A stretch of 64,000 bases of DNA from JARLGU01 sp036504535 (GCA_036504535.1 DASXUY010000040.1:186001-250000), one strand, 5' to 3'. Shown: positions 33,163 through 42,722, numbered from the stretch's first letter. Notes: generated by a model from the sequence alone, not told the origin. Numbers and translations: made by a program.

Positions 33163-34796
33163 GCACAACCAAACTTGGCGACGCTGCGAAGCTCACGCCC
33201 AAAGGCGCGAGCACAGACACGCTGTCGCTTGACGAAGAGCACCCGAACAAGTACCTGATTTCAATGGCGGTGATCTTTGGGGTTCTGATGAGCGCCATCG
33301 ACACGTCAGTGGTGAATGTGGCGCTCCCTGAGATCCAGGGTAACGTGGGCGCCACGCAGCAGGAGATCACGTGGATATCCACGGGATACATGATCTCTGT
33401 CGTCATCCTGATGCCGCTCACAAACTGGCTTTCGCTTCGGTTTGGCAGAAAGAACGTCTATATTGGCAGCCTTGTGCTGTTTACCCTGTCCTCGCTCCTG
33501 TGCGGCATCTCCCATTCACTCACCGAACTCATTATCTGGCGCGTAGTCCAGGGAATGGGGGCGGGTACCCTCCAGCCTCTTGCGCAAGCGATCTTTCGCG
33601 AGGCGTTTCCGCCTGAAGAGCAGGGGATCGCAATGGGCATCTTCGGATTCGTAGTGCTGTTTGGGCCAGCCATCGGCCCTACGCTGGGTGGGTACATCAC
33701 GGACAATTTCAGCTGGCCGTGGATCTTCTTCATTAACCTGCCAATCGGAATAATAGGTCTCGCCGTTGCGATGCGCTATCTCTACGACCCTCCGTACATG
33801 CGCGGAGGGCAGTCGGGCAAAATTGATGCCGTAGGAATAGGATTGTTGGCTGTGGGTTTGGCGTCACTGCAGGTGGTGCTAGAGCAGGGCCAAACAGAGG
33901 ATTGGTTCAACTCGCCAGCCATCATTGCTGGAAGTATCCTGGCGGCGATAACGTTGATCGTCTTCGTTTTCTACGAATGGAACCACGAAGATCCCGCAGT
34001 AGACTTGAAAGTGCTGAAGGACCCGACATTTGCGTCGGGGACCATTATTGGCGGAATTCTGGGCGTCGGGTTGTTTGCGAGTCTGTTTCTGCTCCCGCAG
34101 TACATGCAGATTCTCCTCAGGTTTACGGCGACCCAGTCTGGTTTGACATTGATGCCCCGTTCGCTAACCATGATGATCATGATGCCTATCGCCGGAGCGC
34201 TTTATAACAGACTGGGCGCGAAGACAATGATCGGATCTGGGTTAGTACTCTGCGTTTACAGCCAGTATCTCATGGCGATGTTTACCCTTCAGACGAGCAC
34301 ATCGGAGATCCTGATACCGCAGGTCATTCAAGGGGTGGGGTTTGGCCTCGTATTCGTAGCGCTTTCAACTGTGGCGCTCGCCAATATACCGCGGGCAAAG
34401 ATGACCAGCGCTGCTGGCTTGAACAACTTGATTCGCCAACTGGGAGGCTCGTTTGGGACGTCAGTGGTGGTTACGGTACTGACTCGTCAGAACGACGTCG
34501 CACGGGCCAATCTTGTGGCAAACCTACAGCCCACGAACCAGGCGTTTCAGGAGCGGGTTGCGGGCATCCAGCATATGTTCAGCATGCACGGTTATGGGCC
34601 TGGGGCAGCACATGAGGCAGCTCTTCGGTTGCTAAACGGGCAGTTGGTGCGACAAACTGAGATGCTCGGTTACGAGTACATCTTTATGGGAATTGGCCTG
34701 CTTTTCGTGGCGTGTCTGCCTCTGGTCTTCATCTTGAAGCAACCAAAGAAAATGGAACCAACCGCCGCTGGCGAATCGGCTGTAGTGGAACTCTAG
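33159..34796 (+). CDS. DHA2-family drug efflux MFS (EmrB/QacA type)
   Basis: 545 residues with about fourteen hydrophobic helices. Motifs are DTSVVNVALPEIQ in helix 1, LSLRFGRKNV in the first cytoplasmic loop and FGPAIGPTLGGYI (antiporter motif C) in helix 5. It should pump hydrophobic drugs or toxins out using protons. EmrB partners usually need an EmrA adaptor, but none is encoded here. It follows the TetR gene by a 4-nt overlap, and its transcript likely ends at the hairpin just before the csrA stop. Confidence 0.92.
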   Translation: MSTTKLGDAAKLTPKGASTDTLSLDEEHPNKYLISMAVIFGVLMSAIDTSVVNVALPEIQGNVGATQQEITWISTGYMISVVILMPLTNWLSLRFGRKNVYIGSLVLFTLSSLLCGISHSLTELIIWRVVQGMGAGTLQPLAQAIFREAFPPEEQGIAMGIFGFVVLFGPAIGPTLGGYITDNFSWPWIFFINLPIGIIGLAVAMRYLYDPPYMRGGQSGKIDAVGIGLLAVGLASLQVVLEQGQTEDWFNSPAIIAGSILAAITLIVFVFYEWNHEDPAVDLKVLKDPTFASGTIIGGILGVGLFASLFLLPQYMQILLRFTATQSGLTLMPRSLTMMIMMPIAGALYNRLGAKTMIGSGLVLCVYSQYLMAMFTLQTSTSEILIPQVIQGVGFGLVFVALSTVALANIPRAKMTSAAGLNNLIRQLGGSFGTSVVVTVLTRQNDVARANLVANLQPTNQAFQERVAGIQHMFSMHGYGPGAAHEAALRLLNGQLVRQTEMLGYEYIFMGIGLLFVACLPLVFILKQPKKMEPTAAGESAVVEL

Positions 34797-34819
34797 GACA
34801 AGCGAGTAAACGAATCGAG

Positions 34820-34852
34820 ACAGCCGCGCCTAGGGATGCGGCTGTTCTTCGT
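34820..34852 (+). terminator. Hairpin after the efflux pump, overlapping the csrA stop
   Basis: ACAGCCGC (34820-34827) pairs with GCGGCTGT (34838-34845), followed by TCTTC. The csrA stop codon lies within the loop region. Confidence 0.55.
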
Positions 34853-35084
34853 CCTGAGTGAGGAAGCTATCGAGGGTTGAAAGGACGTCGGACATCCCGG
34901 AAGCATCAGCCGCTTTCAGGTTTTCCTGCTGAATTTGGACGTACACCTCTTTGCGGTGAACGGCAACATCACGAGGAGCATTGACACCCACTCGGACTTG
35001 GTCGCCACGAACCTCGATGATCATAATCTCGATATCGTCGCCAATTTTTATGCTCTGATTAACGCGACGCGACAGTACCAGCAC
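34830..35084 (-). CDS. csrA: Carbon storage regulator CsrA
   Basis: 84 residues starting MLVLSRRVNQSI, with GVNAPRDVAVHRKEVY in the RNA-binding face. CsrA binds GGA motifs in mRNA leaders and controls translation of motility and carbon genes, usually with FliW in flagellated bacteria. The C-terminal tail after residue 60 is longer and acidic (LTQDEEQPHP). No fliW is in this window. Confidence 0.95.
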   Translation of the reverse strand: MLVLSRRVNQSIKIGDDIEIMIIEVRGDQVRVGVNAPRDVAVHRKEVYVQIQQENLKAADASGMSDVLSTLDSFLTQDEEQPHP

Positions 35085-35238
35085 TGGATACCCTCCCTGG
35101 TGGCTGACAACTTACAACTACGATCACTGGTAGCAGCTACGAATTAGTACTTCAGCATCTTATCGCTGAACACAGAAAAGAACCTGGCTAAGCCTCAGCT
35201 AGGTTAGCTAATTGGCTGGCTGGTAGCCTCATTTTACC

Positions 35239-36369
35239 TTAGTATTCTGACGAATTAGCGTATTTCCAGTTCTTTTGAAAGCTATCAAAAGTCCCTTGTT
35301 CGAGGTTCAGCCGTATTTGGCGCATCAAATTGGCATAAAAGGCCAAATTATGATAGGTTGCCAACCTGCAACCTAGGATCTCGTTACACTTGTAGAGGTG
35401 CCGTAAATAGGCCGCAGAATATCGCCTGCAAACCGCGCAAGAGCAGTTGGGATCAATTGGGCCCGAGTCTTCCGCGTATTTGCTGCCTTTTATGTTGATG
35501 CGACCAATGGACGTATAGATGGAACCATTGCGCCCGAGTCGAGTCGGCAAGACACAGTCGAACATATCGATACCGCGCGCGACCGATTCAACTATGTCGG
35601 ACGGCGTGCCGATCCCCATCAGGTAGCGCGGCTTTTCACCGGGCAGGTGAGGGACCGCCCATTCAACGGCTGCGCGCATCATGTCGGTGGGCTCGCCAAC
35701 ACTCACTCCGCCTATGGCGACCCCCGGAAAGCCGAGACTTCCGATCTGCTGGGCGCTCTGGACTCGCAGGTCCTCGTAGATGCCACCCTGAACGATGCCA
35801 AAGAGGCTCTGCATTGATGCGTCGCCACATTCGTTGTGGTACGTCTCGCACCGTTTTGCCCAGCGAAAGGTTCGTTCCGTGGCTTCGATCACCTTGTCGC
35901 GGGTACACGGATAGGGTGGGCACTGGTCGAACGCCATGATGATGTCGGCACCGAGGCCGTGCTGCACTTCGATTGACCGCTCCGGCGAGAAGTGATGCAT
36001 GGAGCCGTCGAGGTGCGACTTGAAAGTGACGCCATCCTCGGTGATCTTGTTCAGGTCGCTGAGGCTGAAGACCTGATAGCCCCCAGAATCGGTGAGCATT
36101 GCGCCGTTCCAGGCTATGTACTTTTGTAGGCCGCCCATGCGGTTGACGAGTTCGTGCCCTGGACGTAAAGATAGATGGTAGGTGTTGCCTAGAATAATGC
36201 GAAAACCGAGCTCATCATAGAGCTCGGGCTGCGACATGGCTTTCACTGTGCCTTGAGTGCCAACTGGCATGAAGCACGGAGTTTCGACACCTTCGGGGAC
36301 GTGAGGCAAAATGAGACGACCCCGACGCGCTTTCGTGTCGGGGCAGTCTTTGAGGATTTCAAATTTCAC
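35239..36369 (-). CDS. tgt: tRNA-guanine transglycosylase (queuine tRNA-ribosyltransferase)
   Basis: 376 residues. It exchanges guanine 34 for preQ1 in GUN-anticodon tRNAs. Signature segments are MLTDSGGYQVFSL (catalytic region), MFDCVLPTRLGRNG (nucleophile Asp) and the zinc cluster CSCAVC...KCNEILG...H near residues 303-340. ATGA overlap with the upstream TPR gene shows translational coupling. No other queuosine gene is seen here. Confidence 0.97.
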   Translation of the reverse strand: MKFEILKDCPDTKARRGRLILPHVPEGVETPCFMPVGTQGTVKAMSQPELYDELGFRIILGNTYHLSLRPGHELVNRMGGLQKYIAWNGAMLTDSGGYQVFSLSDLNKITEDGVTFKSHLDGSMHHFSPERSIEVQHGLGADIIMAFDQCPPYPCTRDKVIEATERTFRWAKRCETYHNECGDASMQSLFGIVQGGIYEDLRVQSAQQIGSLGFPGVAIGGVSVGEPTDMMRAAVEWAVPHLPGEKPRYLMGIGTPSDIVESVARGIDMFDCVLPTRLGRNGSIYTSIGRINIKGSKYAEDSGPIDPNCSCAVCRRYSAAYLRHLYKCNEILGCRLATYHNLAFYANLMRQIRLNLEQGTFDSFQKNWKYANSSEY

Positions 36370-37280
36370 GAGCGGAGACGTTCTTTTGCTACGACATTGC
36401 CAGGATCGATTTCGAGAACTTTGCGGAACTGAGCCTTTGCAGACTCGTCATCGTTCATCGCTTCGAGTGTCAAACCGAGGTTTGTGAGGGCTTCTACATA
36501 CTTACCGTTAATGCGCAAGGCCTCTTCGAATTCGCCTTTGGCTTTGTCGTGTAGGTTTTTGGCATTATAGGCGACGCCGAGATGGTTGTGGATGTCTGCG
36601 TAGTTCCCGTTCAGCGAAAGCGCCTTCGTGAGCTCTTCGATTGCCTGATCATACATCCCACGTCGGTAAAGGTCAGTGCCCAGCTTGACATGGTAGCTGA
36701 TGTCGTCGACATCTGTTTCGGCTACTTGCTCAAAGAGTGCGGACGCACCCGTGTGATCGGCGGCTTCGTGAGCCGTAACAGCCTTCTCGAGTAAATCTGT
36801 CTTGAACGCTGGTTCCTGGGTGACTGCGAGCTGGATATCCTTGTAGCCAGCTTCTATATCGCCAAGCTCGTAGACCGCCAGACCGTAGTAAAAGCGCGCT
36901 TTCGCGAACTTGGCATTGATCCGCAAGGCTTCCGAATACGAATCCCGCGCTGCAGCGAAATCGCCGAGCTTGTGGCAGGCGCGACCGTAGTAGAGCCGCA
37001 GGTCGGCATAATGTGGGTTAAGATCCAGGGCGTTCTTGAGATAGTCTTTTGCAGCAGCATAGGAGTGCTTTTGGAGCGCTGAAATGCCAAGACTGGAATT
37101 GGACTCGGCAATGTAGAAGAGCGCAAGTCGCCGCGACAGTGGATCTGCCGGAGCATCGTCGGCGATGACCTTCTTTAGCGAGTTGATCGCTTCCTCAAAA
37201 AGACCCTGGTCAAAAAACCGCAAACCCTGATCGTAGTTGATGTTACGTCCGAAGCCGAACATTCGGCCGAGCATCGACAT
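36366..37280 (-). CDS. TPR-repeat protein
   Basis: 304 residues from the start with GGAGG eight bases upstream (ATG at 37280; a longer frame to 37340 lacks a site). At least six tetratricopeptide repeats span the protein, each with the A-x-x-x-Y-x-x-A pattern, e.g. ALRINAKFAKARFYYGLA and ALSLNGNYADIHNHLGVA. It has no signal peptide and no membrane segment, so it is a cytoplasmic scaffold. It is translationally coupled to tgt; the partner is unknown. Confidence 0.85.
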   Translation of the reverse strand: MSMLGRMFGFGRNINYDQGLRFFDQGLFEEAINSLKKVIADDAPADPLSRRLALFYIAESNSSLGISALQKHSYAAAKDYLKNALDLNPHYADLRLYYGRACHKLGDFAAARDSYSEALRINAKFAKARFYYGLAVYELGDIEAGYKDIQLAVTQEPAFKTDLLEKAVTAHEAADHTGASALFEQVAETDVDDISYHVKLGTDLYRRGMYDQAIEELTKALSLNGNYADIHNHLGVAYNAKNLHDKAKGEFEEALRINGKYVEALTNLGLTLEAMNDDESAKAQFRKVLEIDPGNVVAKERLRS

Positions 37281-37743
37281 TACGTTTATCCTCCGGGAAT
37301 AGAACCCTGCGATATTGAACCGCTGTAGGGCAGTGTACAAACTGTGAGGTTGCTATTCTTCGATATTTATCCGAAGCAGCAGCGATTACTAGGATGATAG
37401 CCTACCGGTTGAACGGTTGTCAAGCTAGCGGTTCGCAGCCAGCACGCGTGTATGCGCCTCGATAGCCGACGTTGTGGCGGCGTAGCGTGATTATCGGTCA
37501 CATTCAAGCACAACAAGAGTGCATATGGTGCGAGAATGGCTCTCGTTAAGATATGTTGCCAAACGATCATTGTAACACCTCCGTTTGGTGGAGCGAATTA
37601 GCTCTGCAACATGAGTATAATAAACCGTATTTTGCCCGGAGGACGCCGTCGCTGGGGCATGTTTGCTCGTCAAACACCTGGTGCATAGCGTTCCGCTCGG
37701 TCAAACAGGCTTCCCAACACACTCAAAGGAGATTAGACTACGA
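37281..37743. other. 463-nt divergent intergenic region
   Basis: No gene is supported between the leftward TPR gene and the rightward ppdK. A TATAAT at 37616-37621 is a candidate -10 for ppdK, giving a leader of about 115 nt, but the -35 is poor. No riboswitch pattern was recognised. Confidence 0.4.
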
Positions 37744-40413
37744 ATGGCTGACACGAAGCGCGTATGGCTCTTCGAGGACGGCAATGCCACGATGCGTGAC
37801 ACGCTCGGTGGTAAAGGCGCGAACCTCGCTGAAATGACAAACATCGGATTACCGGTGCCTCCAGGATTTACAATCACTACTGATACTTGTAACGAGTACA
37901 CCAAGCTGGGCGGCAAAATGCCTGCAGGCTTCCTAGATGAAGTCAAGGCTGCACTTGGCGCAGTCGAAAAGAAGATCGGCAAGAAGCTTGGCGACCCAGC
38001 CAGCCCGCTGCTCGTCTCCGTTCGCTCCGGCGCGAAGTTTTCCATGCCTGGCATGATGGACACGGTTCTTAATCTCGGCCTCAACGATGCGACCGTCGAA
38101 TCGCTGATCGCGCAAACCGACAACGCACGCTTCGTCTATGACTCCTACCGCCGCTTCCTGATGATGCTTTCCGACGTTGCGTTTTCAAGCCCAACGAACA
38201 AGCTCTCCAAGCACGATTTCGAGCATATCTTCTACCATCTTAAGGAAGAAGTTGGCGCCGCCAGCGACCTCGATGTCACCGGCGACCAGCTCAAGGAGCT
38301 TTGCGAGCGCTACAAGGCTCATATCAAGGCCGAAGCTGGCCATGAGTTCCCGCAGGATGTTTACGCGCAGCTAGCCGCATCCATCGAAGCCGTCTTCAAG
38401 TCCTGGAACAACGACCGAGCGGTCATTTACCGCCGCCGTGAGAAGATCTCCGATGACCTGGGCACCGCCGTAAACGTGCAGGCGATGGTCTTCGGCAACA
38501 TGGGCGAAGACTGTGGCACTGGCGTTGCGTTCACCCGCGACCCAAGCACCGGTCACAACGAAGTCTTCGGCGAGTACCTGATGAACGCCCAGGGCGAGGA
38601 TGTCGTCGCCGGTGTCCGCACCCCGATGCCGATTTCTCAGCTTGCAGTTCAGAACCCTGAGATTTATCAGCAGTTCTCCGATATCTGCGGCCGCCTCGAG
38701 GACCACTACAAGGACATGCAGGACATCGAGTTCACCATCGAGCATGGCAAACTCTACATTCTGCAGTGCCGCTCCGGCAAGCGAACTGGCCCGTCAGCTG
38801 TTAAGATCGCTGTTGATATGGTCAACGAAGGCCGCATCACCAAGGAAGCCGCTCTCGCCCGCATCAACCCCGAGCTTCTCGACCAGTGCCTCCACCCGAT
38901 CATCAAGCCGGGCAGCAAGTACAACGCCATCGCTCGTGGCTTGCCCGCAGGCCCTGGTGCCGCATCCGGTATCGCCGTATTCGACGCCCAGCGAGCTGCA
39001 GAGCTTGGCAAGGGCGGCGAAGGCAAGAAGGTTGTTCTCGTTCGCGCTGACACCAGCCCCGATGACCTCAAGGGCATGCTCGCTTCCGACGGTGTTCTCA
39101 CCGAGCGCGGCGGCATGACATCGCACGCGGCCCTCGTTGCCCGCGGCTTTGGTATCCCGACAGTTGCTGGCTGCTCGTCGATCCGTGTCGATGATGCTGG
39201 TCGCCAGTTCACTATCGGCGGCGTGACGATCAAAGAAGGCGATGCAATCTCGCTGAACGGCTCGACTGGCGAAGTGATCGCAGGCGCCGTGGAAGTTGTC
39301 AACCCGGAAATGACTGGTGAGTTTGGCACATTCCTCGGCTGGGCAGACGATGTCCGCAAGCTCAAGATCCGAACGAACGCTGACACACCAGAAGATGTGG
39401 CGCTCGCCATCAGCTTTGGCGCCGAAGGCGTTGGCCTTTGCCGCACGGAGCACATGTTCTTCGACGAAGCCCGCCGACCGATTGTCCAGTCGATGATCCT
39501 GTCGGACAGCGACGAAGAGCGACAGACGTACCTGGACGAGCTCCTGGTCTTCCAGCGCAACGACTTCGAAGCGATCTTCAAGGCTCTTCAGGGCCGCCCG
39601 CTTACGGTTCGCCTCATCGACCCGCCGCTGCATGAGTTCCTCCCGAGCATGGAAAGCCTGATCGAAGAGACGGTTGCCGCGAAGACCAAGGGCACGCCTG
39701 ACGCCGAGAAGGAAGCCCTTCTTGTCAAGGTTCGCTCGATGCACGAGATCAACCCGATGATGGGCCTCCGGGGCTGCCGCCTCTCCATCGTCTTCCCGCA
39801 GATTGTCGAAATGCAGACCCGTGCGATCCTCGAAGGTGCGCTCGCCGCCAAGAAGACCGGCGTCGAAGTGTTCCCCGAGATCATGATCCCGCTCGTCGGC
39901 CACGTGAACGAACTAAAGAGCGTTCGCGGTAACCTAGAGCGTGTCGCTCAGGATGTCGTTGCCAAGGGCGGCGCCATCGACTACACGTTCGGCACGATGA
40001 TCGAAATCCCGCGTGCAGCGCTGACAGCCGATGCCATCGCCACCGAGGCCGCGTTCTTCTCGTTCGGCACCAACGACCTGACTCAGATGACCTTCGGCTT
40101 CAGCCGCGACGACTCTGACAAGTTCCTCAAGCCCTACGTCGAGCAGAAGATCCTCGCCGGCGACCCGTTCGAGTCCATCGACGTCGACGGTGTCGGTCAG
40201 CTCATGAAGATCGCCGTTGAGAAGGGTCGCGCAACGCGCCCCGACATCAAGCTCGGCATCTGCGGTGAGCACGGCGGCGACCCGAACTCAATCGCGTTCT
40301 GCCACAAGATCGGCCTGAACTACGTCAGCTGCTCCCCGTTCCGCGTCCCGATCGCTCGCCTCGCAGCAGCGCAGGCGAACCTGGCGGATAGCGGCAGCGG
40401 CCGCGACCGATAG
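37744..40413 (+). CDS. ppdK: Pyruvate, phosphate dikinase
   Basis: 889 residues. It interconverts pyruvate, ATP and Pi with PEP, AMP and PPi in glycolysis/gluconeogenesis. The N-terminal ATP-grasp domain is followed by the phosphohistidine domain with His461 in GGMTSHAAL. The C-terminal PEP-binding barrel has Cys840 in GICGEHGGDP. ATG at 37744 is preferred: AAAGGAG lies twelve bases before it and the alignable start MADTKRVWLFEDGNA follows. The last 92 nt plus terminator are duplicated beyond the toxin-antitoxin pair at 41217-41369. Confidence 0.96.
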   Translation: MADTKRVWLFEDGNATMRDTLGGKGANLAEMTNIGLPVPPGFTITTDTCNEYTKLGGKMPAGFLDEVKAALGAVEKKIGKKLGDPASPLLVSVRSGAKFSMPGMMDTVLNLGLNDATVESLIAQTDNARFVYDSYRRFLMMLSDVAFSSPTNKLSKHDFEHIFYHLKEEVGAASDLDVTGDQLKELCERYKAHIKAEAGHEFPQDVYAQLAASIEAVFKSWNNDRAVIYRRREKISDDLGTAVNVQAMVFGNMGEDCGTGVAFTRDPSTGHNEVFGEYLMNAQGEDVVAGVRTPMPISQLAVQNPEIYQQFSDICGRLEDHYKDMQDIEFTIEHGKLYILQCRSGKRTGPSAVKIAVDMVNEGRITKEAALARINPELLDQCLHPIIKPGSKYNAIARGLPAGPGAASGIAVFDAQRAAELGKGGEGKKVVLVRADTSPDDLKGMLASDGVLTERGGMTSHAALVARGFGIPTVAGCSSIRVDDAGRQFTIGGVTIKEGDAISLNGSTGEVIAGAVEVVNPEMTGEFGTFLGWADDVRKLKIRTNADTPEDVALAISFGAEGVGLCRTEHMFFDEARRPIVQSMILSDSDEERQTYLDELLVFQRNDFEAIFKALQGRPLTVRLIDPPLHEFLPSMESLIEETVAAKTKGTPDAEKEALLVKVRSMHEINPMMGLRGCRLSIVFPQIVEMQTRAILEGALAAKKTGVEVFPEIMIPLVGHVNELKSVRGNLERVAQDVVAKGGAIDYTFGTMIEIPRAALTADAIATEAAFFSFGTNDLTQMTFGFSRDDSDKFLKPYVEQKILAGDPFESIDVDGVGQLMKIAVEKGRATRPDIKLGICGEHGGDPNSIAFCHKIGLNYVSCSPFRVPIARLAAAQANLADSGSGRDR

Positions 40414-40478
40414 TCAGCCACCGGTAACGCTACGGTAGCCAAAAGCCCCGTCCGGGTATATCCTGGGCGGGGTTTGTT
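40322..40478 (+). repeat. Direct repeat, copy A (functional ppdK 3' end plus terminator)
   Basis: The repeat starts at ACGTCAGCTGCTCCCCG inside the last ppdK codons and runs through the stop and the terminator. Copy B at 41217-41369 matches it closely, with a 7-nt deletion and scattered substitutions. Together they bracket the vapBC-type pair. Confidence 0.9.
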
Positions 40479-40479
40479 T
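40440..40479 (+). terminator. ppdK terminator
   Basis: AAGCCCCG/CGGGGTTT hairpin with an inner CC/GG extension, followed by TTTGTTT, 28 nt after the ppdK stop. Confidence 0.85.
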
Positions 40480-40504
40480 GCGTTTGCGAGAAAGAGCTCG
40501 TTAG

Positions 40505-40531
40505 TTGCGAAATAGGGGATTACGGTATAAT
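40505..40531 (+). promoter_or_regulatory. Candidate promoter of the toxin-antitoxin pair
   Basis: TTGCGA (40505), a 15-nt spacer and TATAAT (40526-40531) lie 18 nt before the antitoxin ATG. The spacer is short. Confidence 0.4.
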
Positions 40532-40549
40532 CGCATTGAGGTGCACGAT

Positions 40550-40828
40550 ATGACTACGGTAACGCTGAGCCTTGACAATGACATCGATCAGGCTATCTCT
40601 CGCCTTGCAGAGGGCCGTGGGCTAACTCGCGAGGACTACATCGAGTTGGTGCTACGCGAGATCGCCCTGACTCCCCACGTTCCGATTTCGCACTCGGGAA
40701 AGTCAGGTGCGGAGATTGTAGATCTTCTTGCGTCCAACGATGCTTTTTACCTGGAGGGAAGGGTAGGGGACGTAGACGAATACGCACATCAGCTTCGGGA
40801 GCAATCTCAGCGGCGCCAAATGCGATGA
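40550..40828 (+). CDS. VapB-like antitoxin (ribbon-helix-helix)
   Basis: 92 residues. MTTVTLSLDNDIDQAISRLA is a classic ribbon-helix-helix DNA-binding start, and GLTREDYIELVLREI continues the fold. The C-terminal part should wrap the toxin. The ATG at 40550 is chosen because GAGGTG precedes it by six bases. It overlaps the toxin start by 4 nt, the common antitoxin-first order. It likely represses its own promoter. Confidence 0.85.
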   Translation: MTTVTLSLDNDIDQAISRLAEGRGLTREDYIELVLREIALTPHVPISHSGKSGAEIVDLLASNDAFYLEGRVGDVDEYAHQLREQSQRRQMR

Positions 40829-41217
40829 GCTTCTTAGGGCTACTCGACACCGATGTGTGCATTGATGTGCTCCGGAAGCATCCGCCCTCTATCGACTGGC
40901 TAACGAATGTCGACGTTACAACAATTGGCATTCCAATATTCGTCGTATTGGAGCTTATACAGAACTCAAGCAACAGGCGAGAAGCCGATGCGTGCGGCTT
41001 GTTCTATAATCAGTTCGAGATTGTCCTTCCCTCAACGCAAGGTCTCATCGCTTTGCCTCATCAGTTCGTAGATCTGCACCTAGCACAAGGGACTGGACTC
41101 ATTGACGTACTTATAGCTGGAACTGCAATCTCGCATCAGGTTCCGCTATACACGTTCAATATCCGTCACTACAAGAACATCCCTGATCTCCACATAACGC
41201 AGCCATACACGAGATGA
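40825..41217 (+). CDS. VapC-like PIN-domain toxin ribonuclease
   Basis: 130 residues of a PIN domain: LLDTDVCID (first Asp), VVLELIQNS (Glu), GLIDVLIAGTA (Asp) and PLYTFNIRHYKNI near the C-terminus. The metal-binding acidic set is present, so cleavage of tRNA or rRNA is likely when not bound by antitoxin. Its stop at 41215-41217 abuts repeat copy B directly. Confidence 0.88.
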   Translation: MSFLGLLDTDVCIDVLRKHPPSIDWLTNVDVTTIGIPIFVVLELIQNSSNRREADACGLFYNQFEIVLPSTQGLIALPHQFVDLHLAQGTGLIDVLIAGTAISHQVPLYTFNIRHYKNIPDLHITQPYTR

Positions 41218-41369
41218 CGTCAGCTGCTCCCCGTCCCGATCGCTCGCCTCGCTGCAGCGCAGGCGAACCTCGCAGACAGCTGCAGCGGCCGCGATCGATA
41301 GTCAGCCACCGGTAACGCTACGGTAGCCAAAAGCCCCGTCCGTGTATATCCTGGGCGGGGCTTGTTTTG
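41217..41369 (+). repeat. Direct repeat, copy B (degenerate ppdK 3' end plus terminator)
   Basis: Begins at the last base of the toxin gene and repeats the final segment of ppdK and its terminator. A 7-nt gap near 41233 (missing TTCCGCG) shifts the frame, so this copy is not coding. The terminator hairpin (about 41329-41367) is kept and probably closes the vapBC transcript. Confidence 0.9.
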
Positions 41370-41417
41370 TGGGCAGACCTTGCTTCATAAGCCCCAAGCG
41401 CCTATCAGGAACCTTCC

Positions 41418-41445
41418 TTGCTTTCGATCTGTTCGCGATTATAAT
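41418..41445 (+). promoter_or_regulatory. Promoter of the flavoprotein gene
   Basis: TTGCTT, a 16-nt spacer and TATAAT (41440-41445), 17 nt before the ATG, which is itself preceded by GGAGG. Confidence 0.55.
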
Positions 41446-41462
41446 CTCCGGAGGGATTATCC

Positions 41463-42722
41463 ATGACTGTGATTGTCGTTGGAGCCGGCCTTGCTGGGCT
41501 CGTTTGTGCGCGTAAGCTATTGGCCAATGGCGTTGATGTGCGTGTGCTTGAGGCCAGCGACGGCCCAGGCGGGCGTGTTCGCAGCGATAACGTCGACGGG
41601 TATGTGCTCGACCGTGGTTTTCAGGTAATGTTTAATTCGTATCCGGCTGCGCAGCGCAATTTCGATTTCGATGCGCTTAGGCTGCGGCGGTTTCAGCCAG
41701 GGGCGATTATCTGTGGTGATGGCAAAAGGTCGCAGTTTACAGATCCGCGAAGAGCTCGCGACGGCAACGATATGATCGAATCGCTTCTTGCGAGCGCCTT
41801 GTCGGTGCCAGATCGCCTGCGGCTGTTATCGCTGGCGCAATATGCGGGGAAACACGGGTGCGCCGACGTAGCTGAAGCGGGAGTGTCGACTGAAGCCCTT
41901 CTCAAACGTTGGGGCTTTTCGAACGCGTCGGTCAACGAGTTCTTCCGGCCCTTTTATGGCGGTATCCTGCTTGATCGTTCGTTGAGCGCTTCGAGTGGCC
42001 CATTTCTTTACTACCTCGACATGCTCAACAAAGGTTACGCTTGTTTGCCCGCAGATGGCATCGGGGCCATCTCAGATCAGCTTGCCGCGCCGTTGATTGA
42101 ACATGGGCTCGTGCAGTTCGGCTCGAAAGTTACCTCCCTTATCGAAACGGGCGGACGCGTAACTGGCGTTGTCCTGGAAGATGACACACAAGTCCCGGCT
42201 GACGATGTTGTCGTTGCTGTCGAAGGGCCAGAGGCAGCGCGTTTGGCCGGTCAACCAGCGGAACAAGCGGGGCTTGGGGTGACATGCGCCTATTTTGCTG
42301 GCAGTTCGCCTGTATGGGACAGTCCGTTGATTGCGCTGAACGCCAACCCGGGCGCGTTCGTGAACAATGCCCAGATGCTAACCAATGTCGCGCGAACTTA
42401 TGCCCCGCAAGGGCGGCATCTGCTAAGCGTTTCCATTCTGGGCGTGCCGCAAATGAACGACGCAGAGATCTTTGCGGAGGCATTGGAAGATGTCGGCGCG
42501 ATGTTCGATGGCGATAGGGCGGCGACCGACGCGTTGACGACGTATGCCCCGTTGCGCGTGTATCGAGTCCCGTACGCCCAACCCACGCAGTTGCCAGGAC
42601 CGCGACGGCTTCCTATTGAGCGATGCGGTCTCCATGTCGCGGGGGACTGGACGGCGAGCGCAAGCATCAACGGCGCATTGCTGAGTGGCGAGCGGGCCGC
42701 AATGAGGGTGTTGCAGGGGTAG
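41463..42722 (+). CDS. FAD-dependent amine-oxidase/protoporphyrinogen-oxidase-like protein
   Basis: 419 residues. The N-terminal Rossmann dinucleotide fold is VIVVGAGLAGLVCARKL with the downstream acidic residue in VLEASDGPGGRVRS, and the C-terminal FAD motif is LHVAGDWTASASINGALLSG. This places it in the flavin amine oxidase superfamily, related to phytoene desaturase- and protoporphyrinogen-oxidase-like proteins. The substrate is not known. CCGGAGGG gives a strong ribosome site. Confidence 0.85.
   Translation: MTVIVVGAGLAGLVCARKLLANGVDVRVLEASDGPGGRVRSDNVDGYVLDRGFQVMFNSYPAAQRNFDFDALRLRRFQPGAIICGDGKRSQFTDPRRARDGNDMIESLLASALSVPDRLRLLSLAQYAGKHGCADVAEAGVSTEALLKRWGFSNASVNEFFRPFYGGILLDRSLSASSGPFLYYLDMLNKGYACLPADGIGAISDQLAAPLIEHGLVQFGSKVTSLIETGGRVTGVVLEDDTQVPADDVVVAVEGPEAARLAGQPAEQAGLGVTCAYFAGSSPVWDSPLIALNANPGAFVNNAQMLTNVARTYAPQGRHLLSVSILGVPQMNDAEIFAEALEDVGAMFDGDRAATDALTTYAPLRVYRVPYAQPTQLPGPRRLPIERCGLHVAGDWTASASINGALLSGERAAMRVLQG

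Noticed and set aside
38794..39903. Long antisense open frame inside ppdK (about 369 codons)
   Set aside because: It mirrors the strongly conserved ppdK reading frame, shows no family resemblance and has no ribosome site. It arises from ppdK's codon use.
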